DNA of 64,000 nucleotides, taken from positions 4,898,001 to 4,962,000 of the forward strand of contig NC_026655.2 of the NCBI RefSeq assembly GCF_000004075.3, given 5' to 3'. The notes under the pieces were generated by a model, which saw nothing but the letters and a program-made list of their open reading frames with translations, made no database searches and was not told the origin of the DNA. Each line of letters opens with the position of its first letter. Position 1 is the first letter of the stretch. The translations under genes and the position numbers were made by a program. The stretch comes from Cucumis sativus (taxonomy: Eukaryota; Streptophyta; Magnoliopsida; Cucurbitales; Cucurbitaceae). This document shows, piece after piece, positions 47,204 through 60,684 of this stretch.

Positions 47204-48613
47204 TGTTTATTTGGAATTGAAATGTAAATCACTTGTAATAGAACTCAAAAAAATTAGAAGTAATTTATCTAATAGATATAGAATCAAATTTAATGTCTAA
47301 TGTAACCCATTATGTTAAGTAGAATTTATCTAACATTAAATTAAAACTTTTAAAGTTATTTTATTTTATTTTAAAATTGCACAAAACTAAATGTAAAATT
47401 AAACTATAAAAACTTATTAATATTGTTTATGATTTTGATATTTTAATATAGCAAATTTTTTTTCTAATAATATAAAAAAATAGAAATAAAAAGTTAAAAA
47501 GAAGAATGAATTAGTGAACATTAAAATAGTTAATTAGAAAATTAGAAAAGAAAAATGAAATTTAAGTATAGGATTATATCATGGGGATTCGAAAATAGAG
47601 GACGTGGAGGCATAAGCACGTGACAATGAACACAATAAATATTTTTCCAAATGCCAACCAAAATCAGATCATTCTGCCACAAGATTTCATTGTCATCTTA
47701 AAATCTTCCTTTCTTAATACATACATATATATATATATATATATATGAATATTTTAAAAGCTTTTTGATGTTATTTAACTGCAAATGTTCTATGTTACGT
47801 AGTCAACTTGCTCTCAACTTCCAACAATTAATGGATACATACCATAATTATATAATCTTTACCCACTTTAATATATTACTAAATTAAAACAATCACTTAC
47901 ATAGATCAAGATCAATTAATTAGTTACAATGTCAAAAACTATATATATATATATACTATTATATTAACTTATCCCCATGCGTAATTTTTATCATTAAGCC
48001 TGTTTATATCGCTTCTAAATCGAAAGAAAAACTAAAATTTGCTTAATTGTTTTCTTAAATGATAAAAATATTATTATTCTTAATAATAACGTGTTGGAAA
48101 TATAAACTTGGAAAATAAATGAGAAAAATAAAATTACCATGTGCACCCCCTGCTTTTGGTAAGTATGAAAATAAAATTGTTGTTCTAAATAAGGTAAATT
48201 AAAACAAAAACGTGGAATTCTCCCCTTTTATTTATATATATATATACACGTAAATATCAAAATTTCTTTTTTAAGTAGTAATATTTGTAATTTCTTTTGT
48301 TTGACTAGAAATGCATTAGGATTCACCGTCCACTAATATATAAAATATCAACGTAACAAAAGACATTTTTTAAAAGAATATATTATGTACTTGTTGGATC
48401 GTATTTTTTTTCTTTTTCTTTCATATGTATATATATATATATAGAAAAGATTGATGTGTGTATTTAAATAGGATATTTATAAAAAAGAAAGTAGTATTAA
48501 AAAAAGTCGGTGGGTATGTAATGGATTATATGTAAAGTATGTTATGGAGAAGTTTGGGGTGGGCACGTTGTAAATCTGGCGAACATGGATGGAACTGTAA
48601 GCACTTATCAACT

Positions 48614-48625
48614 TTGACCGGTCAA
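48614..48625. promoter_or_regulatory. Palindromic double W-box
   Basis: TTGACCGGTCAA: two TTGACC W-box cores on opposite strands meeting at the centre. It lies 2.2 kb upstream of the PRE-type HLH gene. WRKY factors bind TTGAC(C/T). Whether this site is used is unknown. Confidence 0.4.
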
Positions 48626-50855
48626 CTCATTTATTATTCTCTCCGCTACCGATTCCTCCACGTAGGCACCCATTTCCCCACCTTCCTTTTCTTTTTCTTT
48701 TTCTCATTCATTTATGCTTTTAAACCTTTTCAACTTTTTATTTATCAAATTTACTCAATATTTAATCGTGATATTTTGTTCTAATCTTAAAACTAATTTT
48801 TTTTATTTGAGAAGTTTGCAAAAAAATAGCAGCAACAAAAACATCACGATAACAAAGTTTATCTCACCTATATTTTTAAAATTGCAAAAATAGTAAATTT
48901 AAAAATAAATTATCGATTACTACTGTATTTGTCAAATTTACGGTATGTAAAAAAAATGTATTTATGAGTTATTTCTTTTTTTTTTTTGTTATTATTAAGT
49001 TTAATGACGAGATCTTTAGTTTTTTTTTTACTAAATACTGAGGTTGGTAATTAAATATTTGACGTGGAAGTTTATTAATTAATTTATAGTTCATGAAAAT
49101 GGTTGAACTTAATTAGTTATAATTTCTTTAAATCTTAAAATCTATTAATTAAATTGAGGGAGAAAGAAAAGGTTAATTAAAAGTATAATATTTTAAAATT
49201 TTAAATATGAATGAATTTGTTTGATTTTAGTGTTATACTTTCTAACGTTTAATTTTAGTCTATAGAGTTTTAATAAATTTTAAATTTAATTTATTTTCTT
49301 AATTTTATTTTTTATTAGCAGTTTTATTGTGAATTTTAAAATTATATTCACATATATTACTTCTTTGTATGAAAATTATTATAATTAAAATTACTATAAT
49401 TATTTAACTAATTTTAGTATAAAGTAATTTTAAAAGATTAAATTTAGAAATTATTAAAAATATATAGATTAAAATTGAACCAATCTTAAAATATTGAAAT
49501 TAGTACTAGAAATATTTATATTTTCTCTATTATTTTATGGTGTTTTTAAGTTCAATACAAATGTTGATAAAAGAAATTAATAAGATTTATAGATTTTTTT
49601 AAAAAATTTAGTAAAGAAGAAAATTGGACAAAAAGATATATAATTTTAAAATGTGAAACTCATAGATATATATGAAAAATATTGATACGTCGGACAAAAA
49701 TTGTGATTTTTTATAGTTTGATAAACTCCAAACTTTCAATAACTACTTGTCTACTAAATCATTAATTTTTTGAATTCTAAAATCACCCAATAATTATTCT
49801 TACAAGTCAATATTAATTTGTTCATGAATTTAACTTATTACACAAAGTCCAATTTTTTTTTCTCTACATCTGTCCATGAATTTATTCTGTTTCTTAAAAA
49901 AATCTTATAAGTAACAGAACTACACGCAAACTTCAAAATTGCTTCCAAATTTTATTTGACAATTCTTCTTTATTAGAGACAAATTTGAAAATTAACCTAT
50001 TTTTAAGAGTGTTCCGTAAATATTTTCAGTCCATTTTAGGGGTATTTCAGAATCAACTCAACCTTCTCCTACCCTAAAAATATGGTATCTTTAGTCATAT
50101 TTTCGGGTTGGCAACCCGAATGGCCATTCACAACCCTAAAAATATTGATTGGGTTAGGTTATCGGTTGTATAATTTTTTTCATTTATAATATTTGTTAAA
50201 TTTTAAAAACATTCTAACATCGTATCCATAAATAATTCACGCATCCAAAATCATCATAAAGTACAACATTAATATAATAACACTTAACAAAAAGTTCTAA
50301 AACGTTTAGTATTACTCAAGAAAAGTCCATTCCAAGCACGGAATATAAACATATATAATACTATTGATTCGGATTGTGTTGAATCGAATTTTTCAAACAT
50401 CTATAAAAACGAGTGTTTTATAATAATTTTTTAAGTGTTCCAATTTTTTTTACCATTCATGAAAAATTGGTGATGAGATCAATGTAGGATGATAAAGAGA
50501 ATTTAGAGAGGGTTAAGGTAGGTTTTATTTAGGTAAATTGCTATAAGATTTATAGTAACAAAAATAAATAAATGGAGCATTCCTAGACATTCATTATTAC
50601 TATATTTTTTTTTTCTCTTTCTCAAAAAAATAATAATTAAAAAAAAACCTATTTAAATAGAGCCACATAGCCCAAGCCTTTTCCCCATGCACCTGCCTTC
50701 TTCTTCTTCTTCCCTCTTCACATTCTCCAAACTCTTCATCTTTTTCCTCAATACCCCTTTTTAGATTCCATTTTCATATAGCTCAACAGAATTCAAAATC
50801 CCATCCAAAAAAACATATATTATTGTTATTATATATATATATATATTATATCAAT

Positions 50856-51248
50856 ATGTCTGGTAGATCTCGTTCAAGACAATCAAGTAGTGTAAGAATC
50901 AGTGACGAGCAAATCACTGATCTTGTTCACAAATTGCAGCAACTCCTGCCTGAGATTCGTAATCGTCACTCAGACAAGGTGCATGTATTATCAAAATCTA
51001 AAAACTTAATGTGGTATTGAGCTTACCGCTTGAGTTTTTCTTTTTTTTCTTCTGTTGAGGTTTATTGAAAGATTTTTCCTCTTCTTAATTGTGTATAGGT
51101 TTCAGCAGCAAAGGTCTTGCAAGAGACATGCAATTACATTAGAAGCTTACATAGAGAAGTGGATGATCTGAGTGAAAGACTGTCGGAGTTGTTGGCCACA
51201 TCGGACACAGCTCAAGCCGCCATTATTAGAAGCTTGCTCACTCAGTGA
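50856..51248 (+). CDS. Atypical (non-DNA-binding) HLH protein, PRE/ILI family
   Basis: Two exons, 50856-50978 and 51099-51248, giving 90 residues, the usual size. The protein begins [20 protein letters not shown]. Helix 1 contains [12 protein letters not shown], the loop ends at RNRHSDK exactly at the intron, and helix 2 reads [20 protein letters not shown]. The basic region needed for DNA contact is missing, as in all PACLOBUTRAZOL RESISTANCE proteins, which sequester inhibitory HLH proteins such as IBH1 and promote cell elongation downstream of gibberellin and brassinosteroid. Upstream in-frame codons exist, but MSGRRS-type starts are invariant in the family. A TATA-like TATTTAAATA lies about 200 bases upstream. 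Confidence 0.93.
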
Positions 51249-54200
51249 CTCAGTACTCATGACCATATTATATTATATATATAATCATATCATGTGGTTG
51301 TTATAAATAATAAATCGAAGTTTTCTTTGTTTAATTAGGGTTTTCTTTTCTTTTCTTTTCTTTTTGTTTTGCGTATACATCTTTCTTCTTCCATAGATCC
51401 ATCACTAAAGTTTGAATTAAGGTAAATTATGTGCATTTTTTTATCTCATGCAAATCTTAAAATGTTAATTTACACAAAGTCAATTGAATATACTTAAAAT
51501 CATAACAATTGTAGATCAAATTCCAATAAAATAAGAAAATACACTGTAGCAAATGAAAAAAGATACATAAATATCGACACATTTTAACACTCTTCTTTTA
51601 TCATACTCGAGACTTATGATGAAAAGTATATAGACAAATCTCAAAATTAAGTGTTGTTTATGATATCATGTTTAAATTATCACATAGATACGGTTAATTG
51701 ATCATAGGTAGCGAAATTATTGGGCAATGATTTTATTTTGTTCTTTTTTGATCGGAAAGAAGGGATATGGTGTTGAAGTGATTTGAGAGAGAGGATATAT
51801 GGGGCAGTGAAAGGCAATGGATTAATGTGTGTATGGCTATAAATTGCAAAGGGAAAGCATGGGAAAAGAGATAAGAAGAAGAAAGAAGAGAGTCATACAT
51901 ACATACATATATATATATACACACACACACATACATGTAGGGTTGTAGTTTATGGCCCATATTGGGATGTACTCGGAAATTCATGTGGGGATGCCCTAAA
52001 CAAAAAATTTAAAAGAAGAAAATGAAGAAAGAACAGATGCTGCTCAGAAACCACGCGTGAAGAGCGTTCAACCGCACAAACAAATCTCATTTTATATATA
52101 TATATATCCTATAGACACTCACTGTTGAGTCTATGACTCAGTTTTGTAGAATTCTATGCCCTTTTTTTATAATATAGTGTAGGGTTTCAAATTTATATAT
52201 ATATATATTTCATAGTTATAATAATGTATTTATTAGGATAGTTTGAGTTTTGAATTAAATATTATTTTAATTTAGGTTATAATAATACATTTAGATTATG
52301 AGCTATTTTCGTGTAAGCAAGAAGTCCTAGACATTCTAATAAAAAAAAATAAAAGAAGAAAGGTAAGAAGTAAAAATATTTTATATTATATCGTAGATAA
52401 CGGTCATACAAACTTCAAATTCTATTTTTTAAAATTTATAATTTGAATATTGATATACGATAGTAGATCATACAATAGAGATACGTACGTGATAATATGA
52501 TGAGGATGAGAATGAAGATGACTTTTCGATCTTATTCTCTTAACGTTCAATTTTTTTTATAAAAAAATAATTGAAGTAGTTTTAAGAAAATTATTATTTG
52601 TGAAATTAAACTTCAATTAAATGGTTGCTTATTTTTTAAATAAATTAATCTTAAACCCCTAAGTGAAAGATATATCACATTTAATGATCCATAAGTATGA
52701 AGGTAGTAATAATAATTGGAGTATGTACTTTGCTTGTGAATTATATATTTTTCAATTCTCACGTGATCAATGCAACCCTAATCAATGCAAATCCCTCTGC
52801 TAATGCATAGAAATTAATACATACATGATATTATTTACAACCACAAATAAAATTAACACCATTAATTATTGTTACCATTGACAACATATAAGCTTCAAGT
52901 ATAACTAAAATTTCAACTTATAAAAGAGTTGGACTTCAAATTGAGTCTAAAGGAGGGTAAAAGATCAATTTGCCCATTGAATCAACTAATAGTATTATTG
53001 TAATATTAGTTTTTTTATATAACGAGCCTAAAGTTAAAGATACTCGAGTCCTCCTAGACCTAGATTGAATTCGTTGGTAATCTTTGATAACGGCTAGCTA
53101 AGATTGACGTGATCCTAACCAGAGTGTGAGAAAATTGTTGAATGATTTTAAATGTAAAATTACACAAACATAGTTAAGGCTGCATGCTGTGCTTAATAGA
53201 TTTAATTAAACCCAAGTTTTATTTAATTAAAATTCTAATTAATTTAATAAATATTATATGTCAATTCAGTTATCTATCTCTAATTTATATTACTTTAGGA
53301 ATAATTACTATTGTATGAAATTAAAATTGCATTGCATATATTATATATGCTTTGATCATTATAATGTTAAATTATGTTGATATTCTTTAATTAATTTTAA
53401 ATGTCATTATTTCTTGGCGTTATGTTTCTGTTTTATACTATAAGAAATTAATAATAAATATCCTAATTAATATTGAAGGTACAATATGGTTAATAAGTTC
53501 AAATTATTAATTAATCCAACCACCATTGTTATGTCCACCAAACCTAAGGGCATAAATTTAAATGATGATATAAATTTTGTTACTATTAGGTGTTATGTCA
53601 CAATACGAAAGGGATCCATACATTGTTAATACTTTTTTGTTGCTAAATATTCTTTTAAAATATTGAACCAAAGGTCTACTCTCATACACTTGCTAATTTA
53701 TCGAATTGAAAGTAAATAAATTAAGTCGAGATTATATTAGAATTTCTAACAATCGTAATTAAGAATAAAATTGAATTTTACTTGTTGGACCCACACGTGA
53801 GTAAGGGAGGCATATGGATCGAGCGTGTTTTTCATAAAAGGAAAAAAAATCAAAGTCTCGAGATTTGGACCAATCAACTCAATAATCATCTCTATATATG
53901 TTTTGGTGTCATTTGATCAACAAAATTATTGCCATAATTAACTTCAATAATGATATCGAAGTTTAATTGATCCTAACATATTACTCAATTTGAACATACA
54001 GTAATGTGATTCGTCGTTTTCTTAAGATTCGTAATCAGAATTTGAACAGGTGTGAGCACATTGATCAAGAAAACGTTTATGATGACGTATGTTATATTGT
54101 TTATATGTATCGATAAATAAATATATACTAAGAAGGTTTCTATCCATCCCAACTTTTAGGTTAAACTAAAAACAACATATAATTATTAAATGAAAGGTGA

Positions 54201-55241
54201 AAAAATGAAGGATAAAAATTTAATACCTCTTTATAGCAAACTTTAAAGTTCTATTTAACTATCTTCATTAAATGTATCATTTTCATTTTCTTTTTTTAGT
54301 AATGTTATCCATCCAAAAGAACTTTGTTATTTGTGATACATTTCACTGTCCCCTCTACTTTATAACTATAATTTGAACCATGAAAAGATAAAAAAGGTAT
54401 CAAATCTTAAAGGTTAATCATATATTGTTTAGACAAATATTAATTTGTGTATCCTTTATAATACTCTAAACCAACCATTATATATTAATTGAACTTTAAC
54501 CTTTTCTTTAAAGAAAAAACATTTTGAAACTTTTCTAAAAGTAATAATTTACTTATAATGATTTAAGTCTTCCAACTTTCAATTTTGTATCAATTTAGTT
54601 TTTGAATAATTTTTTTTTATCTATTAACACTATTGCATAGCTTTATAATATTTAAAAATAATTAGAGAAAAAAAAGTTAAATTTAATGAAAACATTTAAT
54701 TTTGTGATTTAGATTAGTTTTTGGAATTAAAGAAGTTTGATACATAAAAGCTTACAATACAAAATTTATATAACATTAACGGAATTCTCAAACAATAAAA
54801 AGAACAGTAATAATTATTTAACGGAATTAAAAGTGGGGGTATTTTAGTAAAAGCAGGAGTTAACGGAGTTGCTTCTGTCAAATGCTAATGTGTTCTTGTG
54901 GTTCCACGTCAGCAATTAGTCATTTTTGACATCAACATTCTCATCTTTCTCCTTTTCGCATTTAGCAACCGAATTTTCTTTCTGCGTCGCTATCACTGTT
55001 TTGGTTTTTTCATTTTTTTTTATAATTATTAATCCAAAAAAGTGATAGTAATTTCTTCTTTTGATTTGATGTTTGATGCTAATCTCGATAACTAAGAGAA
55101 GAGAAGGATCAGATGCTGGAAGAGGAGCGAGAGAAGCGTCGATAGAACGAAGAACCATTCCAACTTCTCTGCGAATTTTCAGAGAGTGTTTTCTTAGTTC
55201 TTTTGTTGCTTTCTCTTTGCTTTTTTCCTTTCTCTTTTACA
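51249..55241. other. Gene-poor AT-rich region
   Basis: 4 kb without a recognisable gene. The open frame near 51733-51984 lies opposite a microsatellite (CATA/TA/CA tract 51896-51933) and has no family features. G-boxes occur at 52760-52765 and 53794-53799 without a partner ACGT at 9 bases. Confidence 0.55.
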
Positions 55242-58200
55242 ATGGGTAATTGCCTCGAAAAAGCTCGTTCTAAGGTCGATAACTCTCTCAACTCCCTCCC
55301 TAATTCAGGTAATTTCTTCCTTTCCCCTGTTTCCTTTTTTTCTTTTTTTTCTTTTTTTCTTTTTATTGTCGTTGATTCCATGGACTCCTTTTCCCCTTTC
55401 TTTTTGTCTGGTGGGTTTGTTTCTTTTGGGTTTTTTCGGTGTTTTAACTTTCTGGGTTTCTTTGTTTCGGTGTGTTTCCAAATGGGTTTTCTTTAATGAA
55501 CCCTTTGTGGGGATTTTTTTTCTCCCATTTTTCAACATTTTGCAACTTGGTAAAACCCCACTTAAAGTACATCCTTGGAAACTTTGTATTATTGGATATT
55601 GTATTGTGTTGAGTAAACCATCCATGGTACTGAGAGGTCCTAGTGCTCTACTTGTAAACCCCATGAAGAAATTTTCTGTTTTTAGGGCAAGTGGATTTCG
55701 TTTTAAGCTTGAATTGTTCTAGTTTCTGAATATCAAGTTAATGTAAATTTTAAATGATGGGATGCTTCTATCGATGGAATAAAATTTGTATATTACCTTC
55801 ATAATTAAACACAATGTGTATCCAGTCTTGTAAATGGATTGATGTATCAACTGGTGGGTTGAGATTTCTTTTTGAATGTATTGGTTTAGCATTTTCATTT
55901 CGTGAATGCTGTCTTAGGGAACGTGGTATAAATACCTATTAACCACAATGAGATTTTTTATTGATTATGAGCCTGATGCGGAAGGCATTGAAGATGATGG
56001 TATGATGATAAAATTTGGAAGTAATAAATTGGGGTTGGTTTGAAGATCACAATGAGTGTAGAAGGCAGAGACATTGGTGGGTGTTGGACGAATGGCGACG
56101 TTCAGTAAAAGTCTGCTACTGTCTCCCAAGTTTATCTGGTGTATGGAAATGCATAGAGAATCATATTCCTTTCTTATCTTTATGAACCTAACCTAAGTTA
56201 TAGCAATGAAGAAGTTTTGGAGAAATCTGATACAAATGCTGGCTTGTGGTTGATGTACTGGAGTTTCAGAGATGATTGAGTGTAAATTGATCGCCTTATG
56301 AATCTTTCTTTGAATGAATATGATAGTGAGCATATTGCACGATATACTGCAAGCATTGGAGCCTGGTGGGATTTGACCACGTGAGTAGATTCAGAGTTTT
56401 GGTGTTTGTAGGAGTAACTGTGTCTTACTTTTTCTTTTATGTCGTTATATTTTTATAAACTGAATGAATCTTACTCTTAGCTGTATCCTTTTTATCTCAA
56501 TTGTGGGACTTTGTTTGTAAGATACAATGCAGTAATTACTTGTATAAATTAAAAGACGGGATTTGCACTGGGGATCTATGTGTTTGTTAATGAACTGCTA
56601 CTTAAATATCGTTCTTTGAGCTTCTGCATCGATTATTGCTTGTCAGTGTAATCAAGATTAGTTTAGTTTGTTCATTATTAAGCTATTGTGCACTCTTATC
56701 CCATGCAGAAGATCCAAAAACTCATGATAGGAAAGGTCATTCATCTGCTTCTTTGAGATCTCCATCACTTGGGGGGAATACACCATCTAGAGGTCTTCAA
56801 GTTCATAGAACTGAAGGTGAAATATTGTTGTCTCCAAATCTGAAAGCCTTCACATACAGTGAGCTTAAGAATGCTACTAAAAACTTCCGCCCTGACAGTC
56901 TAATTGGAGAAGGAGGTTTTGGTCATGTTTACAAAGGATGGATTGATGAACATACACTTGAAGCTGTGAGGCCTGGAGCTGGAATGGTTGTTGCAGTGAA
57001 GAAGCTTAAGCCCGAAGGTTTTCAAGGACACAAGGAATGGCTGGTAGTTCTCCATTTCTATTTTGCAGATCCTGTTGACCTTTCTGGCTTAATAGTTGGC
57101 TTTATAAATCAGGTTGCTATTGATTGCAGTCTGAAGTAAATTACCTTGGTCAGCTTCATCATCCTAATCTGGTTAAACTAATTGGGTTCTGCCTTGATGG
57201 GGATAGCCGACTTTTGGTCTACGAGTATATGTCCAAAGGCAGCCTTGAAAATCATCTTTTTAGAAGTAAGTCAAATGTTTTGGCTTAACTGAAATCCTGC
57301 TGCAATCACTAACTTTTTTCTGGCATTGTTTTTACTTTAGTAAACAGGCATGATGAACACGTTAAGTAATTAATTAGGTTTTGAAGTTTGGTTTCAATTT
57401 TCTTAATTAGATCTGTCATTACACTAATGTAGGGGGTGCGCGACCACTTTCTTGGGCAATAAGGATCAAAGTTGCTATAGGTGCTGCTAGAGGACTTACC
57501 TTTCTGCATGACTCCGAAGAACCAGTTATCTATCGTGATTTTAAGGCATCGAACATCCTTTTAGATTCTGTATGTCATTTATGCCCTTCATGGCAAAGAC
57601 TTCTGTTATTTAGATCTTGTGAAAATCTAAACAAGTACAAGTAAATGAAATACATAGAAAAAGAGTGACAGAAAAGCAAAGAGTGTATACACTAAGATTA
57701 ACTTTTTTTTCCTTGTCCTTCTAATCTATTAAATACAAATAATCAAGAATTAAGGTCACGAGCACAAGCTGTTATGAATGTAAAATTAAAATTCATCTGT
57801 CTGACTATTAAGTTTGAAATTATTGTACACAGGAATTCAATGCAAAACTTTCAGATTTTGGTTTGGCAAAGGCAGGCCCAACAGGTGATCGGACTCATGT
57901 GTCCACTCAAGTTATGGGTACTCAAGGCTATGCTGCTCCAGAATATATTGCCACCGGTTTGTTTTCTCCTCCATATTTTATAAATCTTTGGTTTTCTTGA
58001 AGTGGTTATTCTAGCAAGAAAAATAATATAATTTGCATAAATATGTTTTGAGTTGATTCTAAATATCAATCTGATGGGTGGAATTACTGTAGGATATGTA
58101 CAATTTAAAGGTTGCTATAGTCATTGGTTGATGGGGATTCTAGATCGTGGGATGTCCATCATCCATTCTCCTTAACCCTATTATTTATTCTCATAATTGC

Positions 58201-59046
58201 TCAACTTCTTGCTAGATACATTGAGCTACCAAACTAAGTTATTTGATGTTTTTTTCCCCATCTTCTGTTTCAATAAATCACTTAAATGAATCTGCCTGTT
58301 TGTCTGGTAGATGAAATCTAATTACAATAAATCCTCTTAGGGGAAATCATTGTTGGTTTTTCTCTTGAAGTGAATTGGTTAGCAAATTCTTGAGAAGTTT
58401 TCCAGCTAGTAGGATAAGATTAACTATTACTTACCTTGAAATCTGTCTACACACTACAGATCTCTAAAATTTAATCATAGTAGTTGATGAATAAATGTCT
58501 GGTTTCAAACTACAGTGCTTCAGGGAACCAGGCAAAAGATGTTCATTTTAGAGCTTCCCATTATATATTAAATTTCTAAAATTTTATTGTTAACATGATG
58601 GATATATCTCTATACTTATTGCAGGTAGGTTAACGGCTAAGTGCGATGTGTATAGCTTTGGAGTTGTGCTGCTGGAGCTCCTCTCGGGACGTCGTGCTGT
58701 TGATAAAACTAAAGTAGGCGTTGAACAGAATCTTGTGGAATGGGCAAGACCTTACTTGGCTGATAAGCGCAAGTTATTTCGGATAATGGACATTAAGTTA
58801 GAGGGCCAATACCCTCAAAAAGCTGCTTACATGACTACAGTCCTTGCATTGCAGTGCATTCGAGAGGCAAAATTCCGACCACAGATGTCTGAAGTTTTAT
58901 ACGCTCTCGAACAGCTCCCCCTGGTTAAGCATGTTGATACCCAAAGAGCAAACAGTCCAGGACCAAAGTCCCCGCTAAGACATAAGTACCCTTCACCTTT
59001 AAATTCAATGACACCAAAACCGAGTTCGCCACTACCATCCAAATGA
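55242..59046 (+). CDS. Receptor-like cytoplasmic kinase, subfamily VII (PBL2/PBL3-like)
   Basis: Six exons: 55242-55308, 56709-57043, 57130-57265, 57433-57569, 57833-57956 and 58625-59046, giving 406 residues. MGNCLEKA gives an N-myristoylation Gly2 and a palmitoylation Cys4, so plasma membrane anchoring is expected. The kinase domain follows a Ser-rich linker and shows [11 protein letters not shown] (P-loop), VAVKKL (catalytic Lys), [12 protein letters not shown] (catalytic loop, with YRD as usual in this subfamily), DFGLAK and the activation segment [14 protein letters not shown], then [20 protein letters not shown]. The Pro/Ser-rich tail is typical. These kinases act downstream of immune and developmental receptor kinases. 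Intron 1 is long (1.4 kb). Between exons 2 and 3 a frame stays open for a while (to 57139), which might allow a retained-intron form, but the consensus splice restores the kinase. Confidence 0.92.
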
Positions 59047-60012
59047 AAATCCTAGAGAACCTTTGAGAAGGGATGGATCATCTTTTTAACGATCACCCAA
59101 GTGAATATATATCTTTGCCCTCGGTGTGTTCGGTTGGTAGACTGTAGCAGTCGGAAAATCCCTTTCCCTCTTTCGTCCTCCCTCTCGTCTTCGACTTGCG
59201 AAGGATGATGATCTGTAAATGGAGATTGAGTTTGTTTGGGAGGTGGGAAAAGGTTGGGCAGCTGCCACTATAAATTTCGTAGAGATAATATTTTACCTTT
59301 ACACAGAAGGGGATTGAAATAATGAGCAGCAGAGAGATGGTTTAGTTTGGCATTTTACTCCGAGGGAATTTGTACTGAGAATTTGTGATTTGACAATCAA
59401 ACCTTAAAATTTAAATGGAAGGTTTCTGTTGGCTTCATAATATTTTATGTTGCCAACCAACCAATGTTTTGGTTTTTGTTGTCTTTGTTCATTGACTAAT
59501 CGCAAAAGATTCTCACACCAACTCACAATGATTTATCGAGATTATCTCATTTGATTTTGTTTATTAACTTGTATAGCTAAATAGCTTCATTTAATGTTCT
59601 TTATAAGTGCATTATGTGATTGAATTTTGAAACTTCCAACCTAAATTAATAAAAAAAAAAGATAGGCAGAACAAAATAAATAATAGATAAGAACTCAATT
59701 CCAACAATATAATCACCATCATATACATGAATTATTGTTAAATATAACTAAAAACAACTACACCAAACACAACCAATATGAAATAGAATAGAAAAATGAA
59801 ATGAAACTCAACCAAACACACCTCTCCTTTGATGAAGTTAGTTAACATATTTCATTATATAAAGAAAAATAAGAATCTGTTTCTTAGCTTCAAAGCCACG
59901 CCATTACTTCTACATTACTCCATCTCTCGATTCCCTTCCAATTATTTATTAAAATTCCTTCCTTTTTTCTGTTTCTCTCCCAAATTCTCCTCTAATTAAC
60001 CATCTAAAATCC
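59047..60012. other. Intergenic region
   Basis: 3' untranslated region of the kinase gene and promoter of the RING gene. TATATAAA at 59856-59863 lies about 150 bases before the RING start codon and is a likely TATA box. Confidence 0.6.
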
Positions 60013-60684
60013 ATGTCCACCCCCGCCATCTCCGGCCTCCACTGCGAGGTCTGGCAGCCCCAAGACTTCTCCGAACCTTCCTGTTCGTCTTCTTCTTCTT
60101 CTTCTCAATTTCAACCCCCTGAATTCTTCATCGATTTCTACGTTTCCTCTTACGCAACTCATGGCGACGAAGTCATCAGCACACTCCGTTACAAGAATTT
60201 CCGGCAAAGATGTGACGTTCTAACTCAAGATTCTTTCTCTTGGTCTGCAATTTCCTCTATGCTTTCAGAAACCAATGTCCCTTATCATCTTCAACCTTTT
60301 TTCATTCACCAAATTTCTACTAGAGCTCGTGGAATCGCAACCGAACCCATTAACGCTCTCTCCCGAACCATTCCGATGGTCGTCGAGCTGATACTCCCCG
60401 AAGACGCCATGGAAGATTCCGGTTATGGGTCCGAACCCCACATGGGAATTGGGTCGGGTCGGGCCAGTAGGGCTTCGATTCAGGAAATGGAGAGAATTGA
60501 AATTGATGGGGTTTTGAGTGATTGTGTGATCTGTTTGGATGAGATTGGTTCAATTGGGTGTGAAATTGATGTTGTTCAAATGCCTTGTTTACATGTTTAT
60601 CATCTAAATTGTATTCATAAATGGCTGGAACTCAGTAATCGTTGCCCATTGTGTCGGTTTCAGATGCCATTGGAAGAAGAATGA
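60013..60684 (+). CDS. RING-H2 finger E3 ubiquitin ligase-like protein
   Basis: Intronless, 223 residues. The C-terminal RING-H2 domain has all eight ligands: CVIC, then C-L-H and Y-H-x-x-C in PCLHVYHLNC, then CPLC in NRCPLC, with the Trp of HKWLEL where E2 enzymes bind. The N-terminal 170 residues are Ser/Pro-rich at first (SEPSCSSSSSSSQFQPPEF) and have no known domain. There is no membrane helix, so it is not an ATL protein; it belongs with the soluble single-RING group. An E3 ubiquitin ligase role is inferred from the domain; the target is unknown. Confidence 0.9.
   Translation: MSTPAISGLHCEVWQPQDFSEPSCSSSSSSSQFQPPEFFIDFYVSSYATHGDEVISTLRYKNFRQRCDVLTQDSFSWSAISSMLSETNVPYHLQPFFIHQISTRARGIATEPINALSRTIPMVVELILPEDAMEDSGYGSEPHMGIGSGRASRASIQEMERIEIDGVLSDCVICLDEIGSIGCEIDVVQMPCLHVYHLNCIHKWLELSNRCPLCRFQMPLEEE

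Larger units (their letters stand above)
44558..50855. other. Gene-poor AT-rich region
   Basis: 6.3 kb with no supported gene. It contains short microsatellites such as (AT)n near 47723-47747, (AAT)10 at 47174-47203 and several small TA tracts. G-boxes occur at 45775-45780, 45824-45829 and 47617-47622, and a palindromic W-box pair at 48614-48625. GGGTTGGCAACCCGAA near 50105 looks like worn repeat sequence of unknown family. Confidence 0.55.

Noticed and set aside
50040-50400. Possible retrotransposon fragment around GGGTTGGCAACCCGAA
   Set aside because: It looks like worn repetitive DNA, but no terminal repeats, coding domain or target-site duplication can be shown.
55305-55722. Long overlapping frames in both strands within intron 1 of the kinase gene
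   Set aside because: Composition-driven (T-rich/A-rich low complexity); the kinase reads correctly from exon 1 to exon 2 across this stretch.
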